From Rhodocollybia butyracea (lineage: Eukaryota > Basidiomycota > Agaricomycetes > Agaricales > Omphalotaceae), in assembly GCA_015501585.1 (NCBI GenBank), contig JADNRY010000058.1:186001-250000 (forward strand): DNA of 64,000 nt. Reading direction: 5' to 3'. How positions within the stretch are numbered: position 1 is the first letter of the stretch; every line of letters starts with the position of its first letter. Positions 56,801 through 64,000 of the stretch are shown here, piece after piece. The translations under genes and the position numbers were made by a program. The notes under the pieces are model-generated. The model saw only the letters and a list, made by a program, of their open reading frames with translations. It had not been told where the DNA came from and did not search any database.

Positions 56801-57187
56801 CAGTACGCGATGTAGCGGGGTCTTTTGTACGGTCAGTAATATTGAGTAAAGTTCTGCCCGGTTGTTGGAAGGTCTTCCTGTCACCCGTGCAGTGGTGTTG
56901 AAGGGGTGAGCGGGGCCCGCGTAAATCCCTGCGCCCGCTGTAGCACCTAGTTGTCCATTATTGGTAGCCGACCCATCAGCGTAAACCTTCAGACCATGTG
57001 TTCCAGCATAAGCGGGGTCAAGGTTACTGAAACCGTATAGTTTCCCTAGTTCGTCACTGGCCTCGGGAGGGGAGGTATGTAGAACGTCGTCGAGAAGGTG
57101 GTCAAGGTGCGTTACCAATGGTAAAGTGAATTCGGGACGCTTCCGTTTCATAGATGGAGGAGGAGGGATGTAACGCCTCCTCCCCAT
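53822..57187 (-). CDS. RNase H - reverse transcriptase - zinc-finger polyprotein
   Basis: 1121 codons from the ATG at 57187 (MGRRRYIPPPPSMKRKRPEF). Residues about 65-205 are a type I RNase H: VYADGSATNNG (D), PSNNRAELYSI (E), DIFTDSTYV (D), GNKHNDAADALAKHG (D). Residues about 330-650 are an RT: LYVAFVDISNAFPSTN (motif A), GVLMGDPASPTLWNL (B), LEHADDIAII (C, HADD instead of the usual YADD/FADD). Near residue 950 a zinc finger CRLCHVPFDTPEHVLLQC. No APE or restriction-like endonuclease is obvious. The true stop seems to have been lost: an acidic tail (SEGEDEDSDSG) lies in the neighbouring frame near 54055, so the present ORF runs about 75 codons too far and ends on the CTA/TAG inside the tRNA fragment. 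Confidence 0.85.
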   Translation of the reverse strand: MGRRRYIPPPPSMKRKRPEFTLPLVTHLDHLLDDVLHTSPPEASDELGKLYGFSNLDPAYAGTHGLKVYADGSATNNGQLGATAGAGIYAGPAHPFNTTARVTGRPSNNRAELYSILLTVQKTPLHRVLDIFTDSTYVIHSLVHWSIRNAKCGWVCVNGDLLRLIASWIAARSAPIRFHHVKGHSGNKHNDAADALAKHGAGLPLPIPFSPTDYYHVPAPIPFTVALGYPKVYTDLPEDPAPCKPHLSRQRSFHRNHQHRSFKRHLQDGILHRLIECSSDSGAFWRLYKRLRYPGNAPTLVSLSNLTECFIPRMNPPKNVPQPLQDRLTRECNLCEHVKVSKPSIFPTLNERLTLHDIEQAKAHLMRSKPSRATGVDGSSYSWILDLDNQILCDLLNACVDAGEVPSAWLTTLIEAIRKRGRRDFTNPSEYRAVGLESCILKLLTLIIHMKLSDAAEQAGIIPPSQNGFREHHRTNNNVFILRTLIDDTRSRGETLYVAFVDISNAFPSTNQHRLWNKLYDYGLTGCYFDWLRTLYDHMSYTILQNGELFKCFHALCGVLMGDPASPTLWNLFLSSLHLTPDPDDADLCGITISHLEHADDIAIISGTPHGLQRHLHELKSWCDDNFLSLDVKKSVFMIFGPLPNPLPRLTLSNCPLQLKQSWPYVGVWLQSSSCDIFATHYRKKSEAAVASARSVFGCERLVGRSWIPPHVARLLYFSLIDCHFTHGCDVGVDVDSSVMNPLFDIQTRCLRRILGLPHHSTISPLFTELGLLPLRTHRLELCLKFLSYLVSAPDNSLIALALVANNNLRSNSHPCWLMDVDWAISNLPGSQDRLPPLRDLSPPHICSIITDISNTMFHHLNNDLNSMSKLRLLKDQLEPQETGPSLALPLHLCHYLLQVKNFRHRLSITRLLCGSLAPGLFHATPGKCTLTAGQLPTDFSCRLCHVPFDTPEHVLLQCTAIPPLVHLRVHFRAIATLSPLTSIPHGQLSDGDALLYLKQHIFSWSDVSSTAKFIHEAIQLWTTAISGIPLTTAQKERMRILIVDNGSSKGFHCTLSLASLFFRSGALLPIPTLDLQSTFSSGVELAACAVIGTGCFPCGTTVGMPTGPCTPYTLYLIRLS

Positions 57188-57235
57188 CTTGCCTGATTCC
57201 CTTCCGGCCGCGCCCTATGGCGCGGCCTTAACTTT
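53839..57235 (-). mobile_element. non-LTR-like retroelement inserted in tRNA-Lys, RNase H upstream of RT
   Basis: Minus-strand element with one long ORF (53822-57187). Its 3' end is a short repeat, (CCTTATA)n in sense, directly joined to the tRNA-Lys remnant. The shared bases TAT/CC at the joint suggest microhomology or priming. The 5' limit is not defined; 57206-57249 holds two perfect hairpins that may mark the 5' region. No LTRs were seen. A truncated relative lies at 38.2-39.3 kb. Confidence 0.85.
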
Positions 57236-57249
57236 TGTCGCATCGCGAC
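57206..57249. other. two perfect hairpins at the retroelement 5' side
   Basis: 'GGCCGCGCC-CTAT-GGCGCGGCC' (57206-57227; 9-bp stem, 4-nt loop) and 'GTCGC-ATC-GCGAC' (57237-57249; 5-bp stem) lie just upstream, in the element's sense, of its start codon. Confidence 0.8.
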
Positions 57250-57582
57250 TCTTATCTTATCTTATCTTACGATTAGATATCATTTCTATTCCATTCATTT
57301 CGATTACTATAACTAGTCGAATTACATAAATTACTGTAGTTCTTCTACACTACGAGTACACAATCGCATAGCCTTTGTCGTGCTCTTTCGTGTGAACATA
57401 AGACTCTCGCCTAAGGGCGTTATACTTTTTTGAGCATCAAAAATCTTTATTAAAAGATTGTGTGCACAAAACTACGAGAAGTAATAACTACTTGACTAGA
57501 ATTATAAAGTAATCTAAAAAAATTATCACCACTCTTACTCCGCATCAAAAGCGCCAAGCAAAATCAACAAAAGTTCGATCAC
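57250..57582. other. probable LTR/leader of the Gypsy element, not delimited
   Basis: AT-rich and gene-free, beginning with a TTATC repeat (57252-57270). It should contain the 5' LTR and primer-binding site of the downstream Gypsy element. With the other LTR outside the window, the borders cannot be set, and I could not recognise a primer site. Confidence 0.4.
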
Positions 57583-60177
57583 ATGGACCAAAATAGGAAC
57601 TCAGAGAAGTCCCAACGAGATGCAAGCAATCGCCACTCACAACATGGTGATGCCACGTCACCAATAAATTCACACGACGGTAGTCATAGTTCACGACTAC
57701 CACCGTATGCAGGACAAAGTCCTGAAATTGAGCCGTCTAACGACAGGCAGAATGTAAGTGATGTCGAAGACATCCGTGAGCGTGCGTCAAATACGACACA
57801 CGATAAACTTTCTGAGTCTAATGAGTCTCAGGGAGCCTTTAGCAATAAAGGCTTCGCAGACATGAATGACCTCAAGGAGGCCATGCAAGAACTATCGCAG
57901 TTCTATGGACAAGGTGCGCAAGCACTAAACCGTATAGCTACCGCGGTAGAACGTTGGTCCGGACCATCCGGAATGAGTAAGTCCAGACCGTTACCAGATA
58001 CTGGTAACCTTACGAGCATAGCAATGCCCGTAGCCCGACCGCCAGCAGTAACGCCAGCGGTATTACAGGCGGCATTACCGCCTGACAACGAACAAACAAG
58101 TCGTTGGGAAGGCATAAAGCCTACCACACATCCGTTCCGTCAAACGATGGGAATATATGAACCACCAGGTGCCCGAGATCGGAGACCTAAAGAATCTTTC
58201 AAGCCAATACATAACGTATGGCATACGGATTCATTCGATCCGATAGACCCACCTGAAGGTGAAGGTCTATTTGACAACCTTGAAACCGAGGTTGTAGAAG
58301 AAGGTGATCGCCAAAGCGATCCCTATAATAACTTTGGCAACTTTGTAACGATAAGGAAGAATCAAACTTCCCAAACGAACAAAACGCCAAATAAAGGAGT
58401 TCATGCAAATGAAAGCCCAGTCATCGACTTATCAAACTCGACAATGGGTAAATCAAATGAACCCCAGACGCTTCGTTACTCTCCAGTAATAAGGCAAAAC
58501 ATCTTCACAGGAAGAATGTCTCCGGCCCCAAGAGGACCGAGATCGTTACCTACTCCGCCTACAATTAGTATACGGAAAAATGACCCCATCCAACGGACAG
58601 AGTCAACAATAGTGGGACCATTGAGAAATGAGTCCCTTATCAAAGCTCACGAAGCATTCATTCAAGAATTGAATGAACATTATCGTAAAAACCAACCATT
58701 GGTTGATGTTAGTATTCCTACACAAAGAATACAAACGAAAACGATAGCGCCGTCAGCACCGATAACGGTACGTATGGCACAAACACAGACAACGACACAA
58801 GTCGTTCGTCAACAAAACACGCAAGGACCTGGTCCGAGCACAATGGTAATACATACAGTAGTACCACCCGCACAACAACAGTTACCTCCGGTAACTCTTA
58901 CACAGCAAGTACAAACAGTACCTGCTAAAATGAAGGCTTCTGTAAAGAAAGAGCCAATTACTACGGTGATCCCACCAGTAACAATACAACAAGCAGTACC
59001 ACAAACAGTAGTACTACCAACACTGCCAGCTACAATAGTACAGGCATCGCCAATAGTAGTACCAACACCGGTACCACTGATAAATGAAGTACAGAATAAT
59101 ACTGCACTGACGGCGATAAGATCGCCTAGTATGCCGCTCCCGAACGGGATAACGAGCGATTGGGAAAGTCGCGTAGCAATTCAGAGACAACACAACTATA
59201 GTCTCAGAACATCCGGTATGATACCGGATGCATTCCCTGACCAGATGGTAGGATTCAATGACGACGGCATCCCCGTCGACAAACTAACTACTCCACGAGA
59301 AGTTTGGGATCGGGAGTATAATAATACCTCCTCAAAGCAAGCTCAATCGTCGCAACCCTACAAGGGTGGCAGAGTTAGGTATGCCTCCGGCACACCTGGA
59401 GATCCTGATGATAACTCCGACAGCTCTGACTCTAGCGATAGAGACAAGAAGCGTAAAGGTACGCCTTGGTCTGATGAATCATCAGACGATAACGACAAGG
59501 AGTCCGATTCTGACTCCTCATCTAACGATTCCTGGGTGAATTATATAATTCAACCACAGGCAAATCTTAGTAAATCGCAACAGCGTAAGGTGCGACGAAA
59601 ACTTGCAGCTAAACTGCGAGAGAAAACAGGGGATGACGAACGTCGTGCCCGATGGAAACACCAGGTACACAGAGTGTATCGACGTATGGTACGTCATGCA
59701 GTGGGGAAACCCGTCACAAATACAGACGGAGCTAAGAATATCAAGCTCCCAACGCCTGAGGCATACGATGGTACGCCAGACGTAGAAATTTTCGAGAGAT
59801 GGTTAGCCATCCTTCTCAGATGGATGGCTGTAAATCGCTATTGTGGTAAAGACCACGATAAAACACGCCTCCAGGTATTGGGGTTATTCCTCAAGGACAA
59901 AGCCCTTGATTGGTACAACGACAAAGTCGATGGACCTCATAGGATCACAATATCCTGGAAATTCGAAGACGCCATAATAGGAATCTTCGATAGATGCGTA
60001 CAAGCATCTACAATACATCAAGCTGCTCAGCAGTTTGAACAAGTAATATACTCGCCCGCTAAAGGCGTACGAGATTATCATGCCACCCTATTAAGATGGG
60101 CGGCAAGGATGCAGCAGCCGCCTAATTCGGCTGCGATGCGCAATCGATTCATTAATGGGTTACCCATTACATACTGA
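57583..60177 (+). CDS. Gypsy Gag, N-terminal and capsid part
   Basis: An open frame of 864 codons from the ATG at 57583 (MDQNRNSEKSQRDASNRHSQ). Its first 650 residues are a long, Gln/Pro/Thr/Ser-rich disordered arm. An acidic Ser/Asp stretch (SDSSDSSDRDKKRKG) and a basic arm (KSQQRKVRRKLAAKLREK) follow. The capsid-like domain is near the end: PTPEAYDGTPDVEIFERWLA, LGLFLKDKALDWYNDKVDGP and HATLLRWAARM, as in Ty3/Gypsy retrotransposon gag. The frame ends in TGA at 60175-60177 inside the conserved region (FINGLPITY). The same domain continues in another frame (LKHLANQGIVPEYAKL), so one base appears to be missing near 60173. Confidence 0.8.
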   Translation: MDQNRNSEKSQRDASNRHSQHGDATSPINSHDGSHSSRLPPYAGQSPEIEPSNDRQNVSDVEDIRERASNTTHDKLSESNESQGAFSNKGFADMNDLKEAMQELSQFYGQGAQALNRIATAVERWSGPSGMSKSRPLPDTGNLTSIAMPVARPPAVTPAVLQAALPPDNEQTSRWEGIKPTTHPFRQTMGIYEPPGARDRRPKESFKPIHNVWHTDSFDPIDPPEGEGLFDNLETEVVEEGDRQSDPYNNFGNFVTIRKNQTSQTNKTPNKGVHANESPVIDLSNSTMGKSNEPQTLRYSPVIRQNIFTGRMSPAPRGPRSLPTPPTISIRKNDPIQRTESTIVGPLRNESLIKAHEAFIQELNEHYRKNQPLVDVSIPTQRIQTKTIAPSAPITVRMAQTQTTTQVVRQQNTQGPGPSTMVIHTVVPPAQQQLPPVTLTQQVQTVPAKMKASVKKEPITTVIPPVTIQQAVPQTVVLPTLPATIVQASPIVVPTPVPLINEVQNNTALTAIRSPSMPLPNGITSDWESRVAIQRQHNYSLRTSGMIPDAFPDQMVGFNDDGIPVDKLTTPREVWDREYNNTSSKQAQSSQPYKGGRVRYASGTPGDPDDNSDSSDSSDRDKKRKGTPWSDESSDDNDKESDSDSSSNDSWVNYIIQPQANLSKSQQRKVRRKLAAKLREKTGDDERRARWKHQVHRVYRRMVRHAVGKPVTNTDGAKNIKLPTPEAYDGTPDVEIFERWLAILLRWMAVNRYCGKDHDKTRLQVLGLFLKDKALDWYNDKVDGPHRITISWKFEDAIIGIFDRCVQASTIHQAAQQFEQVIYSPAKGVRDYHATLLRWAARMQQPPNSAAMRNRFINGLPITY

Positions 60178-61567
60178 AACATCTAGCAAACCAAGGCATC
60201 GTTCCAGAGTATGCTAAACTCAGAACGATGGTCAAAGCGGTTACTAGACTCGAGGACAATCGTCATCTCGAAGATTACTACGTGACTTCACGTAAGAAAC
60301 CGAGCTCTGAAGACTCGAAATATATCACTAAGCGAATACGCCGTGAAGCAAAAGTACAACCAAGTGGTAGTACAGGACCATATAAATATGGTCCAGTGCT
60401 CGTCAAAGGACGACCATTTCAACTGGTGAAGCATCGCTTCTCCAATAATAAATCGAAGCCCGTACGCACTGAGAATACACTCAGAAGCACGGGACAGGTA
60501 ACGAACTCTAAGAGTTCAAGACCTAAACCGTCTAGTGACACAAGCACTAGAAAACTCTGCTACGGATGTGGCAAACCGGGACATTTTGCAAATGACCCTA
60601 CTTGTGAACGATACGGGCAACCCCGCATGTATGTCATCCAAGAAGAGGATGAACAAGAGGAGATAGAATCTCCTCCGATAGTCGAAGAAGAGATTCAAAA
60701 TGATGAATCTCCGAACATAATAACTGATCCTAATGACGAGGAATCGTCCGAAGGAGAATACACCCTCGAACCATACGAGGATGAATATGTCGGTCGACTA
60801 TATGATGACGACGATGACTTTAGCGACTACTATGGTCGCATAATGGAACCGGTTCAGACCGATTCTGAGGATTTTGAAAATCCATTAGATGATTGCGGAC
60901 CACCGGTCTGCATAGAAGAGGATATGGATGATGATTTATTCTTATCCATAGATCCTCACTATCATTCATTCATAATGAATGAAGATCGGTTGACTGCTAT
61001 CAGTCACCATGAAGACGAAGAACCAAAACCTGAAAAAGGTAAAGGTTTTCGAACTTCAAGTAAACAAATGCCGCGACCAAATAGAGGTCCAGCAAAAGAT
61101 CGTCGTCCAATGACAGCGATAGTAAATATCGGGGAGTCGAAGCGTTTACGCTATTCGACTCCGGATGCACAATAGAGGCATTAAGCCCCTCGTTTGTTCG
61201 CATAGCGAACATAAAAGCTCATCAGCTAGCTGATCAGCATTCACTACAACTAGGAACGGTAGGAAGTAAAGCCAAATTCAATTTTGGCACGAGTGTAAAT
61301 ACCTCATATGGAGGTATTGATGAAAAAGTATACTTCGACATTATAAATGTCGATAGATACGATGCGATCCTAGGAACGCAATTCATGCGTAAGCATGGAA
61401 TACAACTCGACTTTGATAAGGATGTAATCCTTATCAAAGGAAAGGTAGCACCATATCTTTCCGTGGGGGAGGACGCAATGGAATTTGCGCGCGAAACCGC
61501 AATGAAAAAGGAAACCTTAACGGGAAATTCCGAAGAACGGAAACGCAAGCTAGTAAAGAGTGACTAG
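60178..61567 (+). pseudogene. Gypsy Gag zinc knuckle and protease, frameshifted
   Basis: The nucleocapsid part has LCYGCGKPGHFANDPTC (CX2CX4HX4C) followed by a long acidic linker. At 61131-61145 the frame shifts again. In the new frame, the aspartic protease begins with the DSG triad (FTLFDSGCTIEALSPSF) and shows DAILGTQFMRKHGIQL, the usual flap and C-terminal motif. The frame closes at 61567, where the continuation lies in yet another frame. Confidence 0.75.
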
Positions 61568-63475
61568 CTGCAGTTTCAACTTCAAAGAAGTCGAAAAATA
61601 ACGAAATTCCAATAGTGGAAATTGAGACGATAGTGGACGAAGAACATCTTCGTTCAGAATTACAACGCTCCGCAAGGAGCTTTCCGCACCATTTCCCAGT
61701 AATACTGGAGAAATATGATGAAAATGATTCATCACAAACACCGAAAACAACTATGTTATCGGCAGAAGACCTCGACAATTATGTCGAAGTCTTACAAGAA
61801 ATATCTCGTGAAATGTTTCCCGAGAGTGTGCGCAAACAAGTTAAGCTTAGAGCTCAACGAGAAAAGGAGAAGGACAATTCTCCTGAATCCGAACCCGAAT
61901 CAGGGGACGAGGAATTCAAGGCAGTTCAAGAGGACAGCCCGATAGACTTTTCCTCGCTACAAAAGCAAGGACCATTTACGGATGATCAAATACCGATGAT
62001 CCACGCGATGATAATCGATGAGTATAAAGATATACTCGGGGGAGTACCAGAGGTACTCCCACCACTACGAGAAATCAATCATCGAATTAAACTAATCAAT
62101 GAACAACGGCGATATAATTATTATATGCCTAGGTGCCCAGATCATCTAAAAACGCAACTTACTGATAAAATCGGTAAATACACCAGATCAAACTGGTGGA
62201 TACAGCAACCTGCTCCGCAGGCTGCACCTATGCTTTGTATTCCAAAGAAAAATGGTACACTACGTACCATTATTGACTATCGTCAACGGAACGATAACAC
62301 GGTAAAGGATGTCACTCCTTTCCCTGACCAGGATAACATCCGAACGGATGTAGCCAAACATAAGTATCGATCCAAGATCGATCTTAGTGATGCATACAAA
62401 CAAATTCGTACTGAAGCAGGCGATGTGTGGAAAACAGCATTTGCCTGCATCTTCGGGACATTCGTCAGTAATGTCATGATGATGGGGGACTGTAATGCCC
62501 CAGCCACTTTCCAGCAAATGATGACATTCATCTTTCGCGACGCTATCGGAAGATATGTACACGCATATCTCGACGATATCTTTGTCTTCAGTGATACACT
62601 AGAAGAACATGTTAAGCACATCAGAGATGTACTTGATCGCCTTAGGAAGCATCATTTCTTCCTTCGAGCCGCTAAATGCGAGCTCTTCTCTGCTACAGTG
62701 GACTGTCTTGGACATTCCATAGACGATAAAGGTATCCACGCGGATACCGACAAGATGGACAGGATTCGCGAATGGCAAACTCCGCGTACGTTCAACGACG
62801 TACAACGATTCTTGGGGTTAGTACAATACATAGCCCCGTACATGCCAGATGTAGCCCAGTATACTGGACCACTGTCTATAATGACAAGGAACAAAAGACG
62901 AACCTATATGGGTCATCTGCGACGCGTCGGTATCCGGCGTCGGATGCATGTACGGTCAAGGACCTACATGGCAACAGTGTAGGCCTGCCGGCTTCATGTC
63001 CAGAAAGTTTACTGCAGCGCAGCATAACTATAGAGTTTTCGAAATAGAAACTCTAGCTATCCTCGAACCTCTTCTCAAATGGGAAGATAAACTTCTTGGA
63101 TATCGAATTCATGTGGTCACTGACCACAAAGCATTAGAATTCTTTCTAACGCAACAAAAATTGTCCAGTAGACAAGCTCGATGGATGGAATACCTATCCA
63201 GATTTGATTTTGATATACGTTATATCAAAGGAATAACCAACAAAGTAGCCGACGCATTATCGCGCTACTACGAATCTGACGCGATTCATGAATATCATGA
63301 ACTGCATGAATATGTAAATGCGGATATACGCATTGACAAAAATCTGGACGATATTCCACAAGGAAGAGTCGAAGAATTGGCTAAGGAACACTTAGCCAAT
63401 ATAGAGTTAAGGCGCTCATCACGCCTGCGCGGTAAACAAACGGCGCAACATCCAATAGTCGAACCCGTCGAATGA
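61568..63475 (+). pseudogene. Gypsy RT and RNase H with internal deletion
   Basis: The RT domain is open from about 61615 to 62900: PMLCIPKKNGTLRTIIDYRQ, KIDLSDAYKQIRTE (motif A), AYLDDIFVFSDTLEEHVKHI (YLDD catalytic box), and thumb FLRAAKCELFSATVDCLGH. Just after SIMTRNKR, roughly 35-40 codons are missing. The frame then changes to PIWVICDASVSGVGCMYG, the RNase H start. RNase H continues in a third frame (FEIETLAILEPLLKWEDK, VVTDHKALEFFLTQQ, KVADALSRYYES). The frame ends in TGA at 63473-63475 before the integrase. Confidence 0.78.
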
Positions 63476-64000
63476 CGAGACGAAGAGGCTGCAGAAATGC
63501 AAGCCAATGCGGAAATACAGGTACCAAAGGTACCAGTAATCCTCCCAAACGAGGAAGACATTAATGTCTTCCAATCAAGGCCTAGAGGTGTAGAACCTCT
63601 AACAATTCTACCCGAAAGGGATGAATTCATTGAAGAAGTCAAGCGGTTATATACCGATGACCCATTGTTCTGCAAGGTACTCAGTAAACCTGAGCACCAT
63701 AAACCATTCTCAGTAGAAAATGGTTTAATCTACACGAAAAATCGTGGCGGAGAAATAGTTCTCTGCATTCCGTCTGGCCGAGCGGCCAATGGAAAGCGCT
63801 TGCGAGGCATAATAGCTGAACAAGCTCACGAAGTAATTGGTCACTTCAGAGGACAACGAACCGCCGACTATGTACGACAATGGTATTGGTGGCCACGGGT
63901 CAATGGCAACATTGAAGAATTCTGCAAGTCTTGTGAGACTTGCCAGCAAATTAAAACAAGCAATTGCAAACCAATAGGTTTGCTACATTCGCTTCTGATC
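63476..64000 (+). pseudogene. Gypsy integrase N-terminal zinc-binding region, partial
   Basis: In frame with the preceding RNase H but separated by a stop. It contains a linker, then the HHCC zinc finger: IAEQAHEVIGHFRGQR (two His), YWWPRVNGNIEEFCKSCETC (two Cys), followed by QQIK. The integrase core lies beyond the window. Confidence 0.78.

Larger units (their letters stand above)
57583..64000 (+). mobile_element. degenerate Ty3/Gypsy-type LTR retrotransposon, 3' end outside window
   Basis: Gag, protease, RT, RNase H and the integrase zinc-binding region occur in that order, the Ty3/Gypsy order. The coding region is interrupted by several frameshifts, an internal deletion and stop codons (separate entries). 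It continues past base 64000. No LTR pair is visible because only one end lies in the window. Confidence 0.88.

Noticed and set aside
53700..57300. Second half of the interrupted tRNA-Lys at the far end of the retroelement
   Set aside because: Looked for GAGCGTCAGACTCTTA downstream of 57187; only a weak 'GCGACTCTTATC' match, not convincing.
60160..60190. Programmed -1 frameshift between Gypsy gag segments
   Set aside because: No slippery heptamer is visible at the frame change, and other frame changes occur downstream; mutation is simpler.
1..64000. CRISPR arrays, bacterial operons, riboswitches
   Set aside because: None seen; gene structure is eukaryotic throughout.

Overview
The window looks like nuclear DNA of a basidiomycete fungus, most likely a mushroom-forming agaricomycete. 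Genes are cut by many short GT-AG introns of about 45-75 nt. The conserved eukaryotic genes have fungal architecture (MOT1, PAN2, MUS81, PDCD5, the RAM-pathway protein SOG2). The accessory genes (seven-helix membrane protein, 2-oxoglutarate oxygenase cluster, serine-rich cupredoxin, several retroelements) are types common in agarics. All splice models below were made by eye from reading-frame continuity and GT/AG sites.

Layout. 1-6.4 kb, minus strand: 5' part of SOG2, a tRNA-Pro, a serine/proline-rich protein and a JmjC oxygenase. 6.6-13.2 kb, plus strand: a complete MOT1, divergent from the JmjC gene across about 250 bp. 13.5-14.8 kb: a non-autonomous DNA transposon with an 8-bp target duplication. 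15.5-24.1 kb: a seven-helix membrane protein gene followed by three tandem 2OG-Fe(II) oxygenase paralogues (the third frameshifted), with an ORFan and a relic of the membrane gene's tail between copies two and three. 24.7-26.7 kb, minus: a monocarboxylate-type MFS transporter. 27.8-28.4 kb: a small secreted protein. 28.6-30.2 kb: a gag-only Copia-type element with identical LTRs, next to a tRNA-Arg.

31.5-42.7 kb is the most unusual part. A convergent gene pair, a secreted pro-protein with a glycine-rich amphipathic segment (here 'X') and a single-span membrane protein (here 'Y'), is present three times in tandem. Only the third unit is intact; the other two are decaying. I do not recognise either family. 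A retroelement 3' fragment lies between units two and three.

42.7-51.0 kb, minus: PAN2, MUS81 and PDCD5 in one orientation. 51.6-52.9 kb: a secreted protein with two cupredoxin domains. 53.3-57.2 kb: two intact intron-bearing tRNA-Lys genes and a third cut off in its D-arm by a retroelement that encodes RNase H upstream of reverse transcriptase. 57.3-64 kb: a degenerate Ty3/Gypsy element running off the window edge.

Functionally, the conserved genes serve transcription (MOT1), mRNA decay (PAN2), recombination repair (MUS81) and morphogenesis (SOG2). The 15.5-24 kb block and the X/Y block are accessory, duplicated and turning over.
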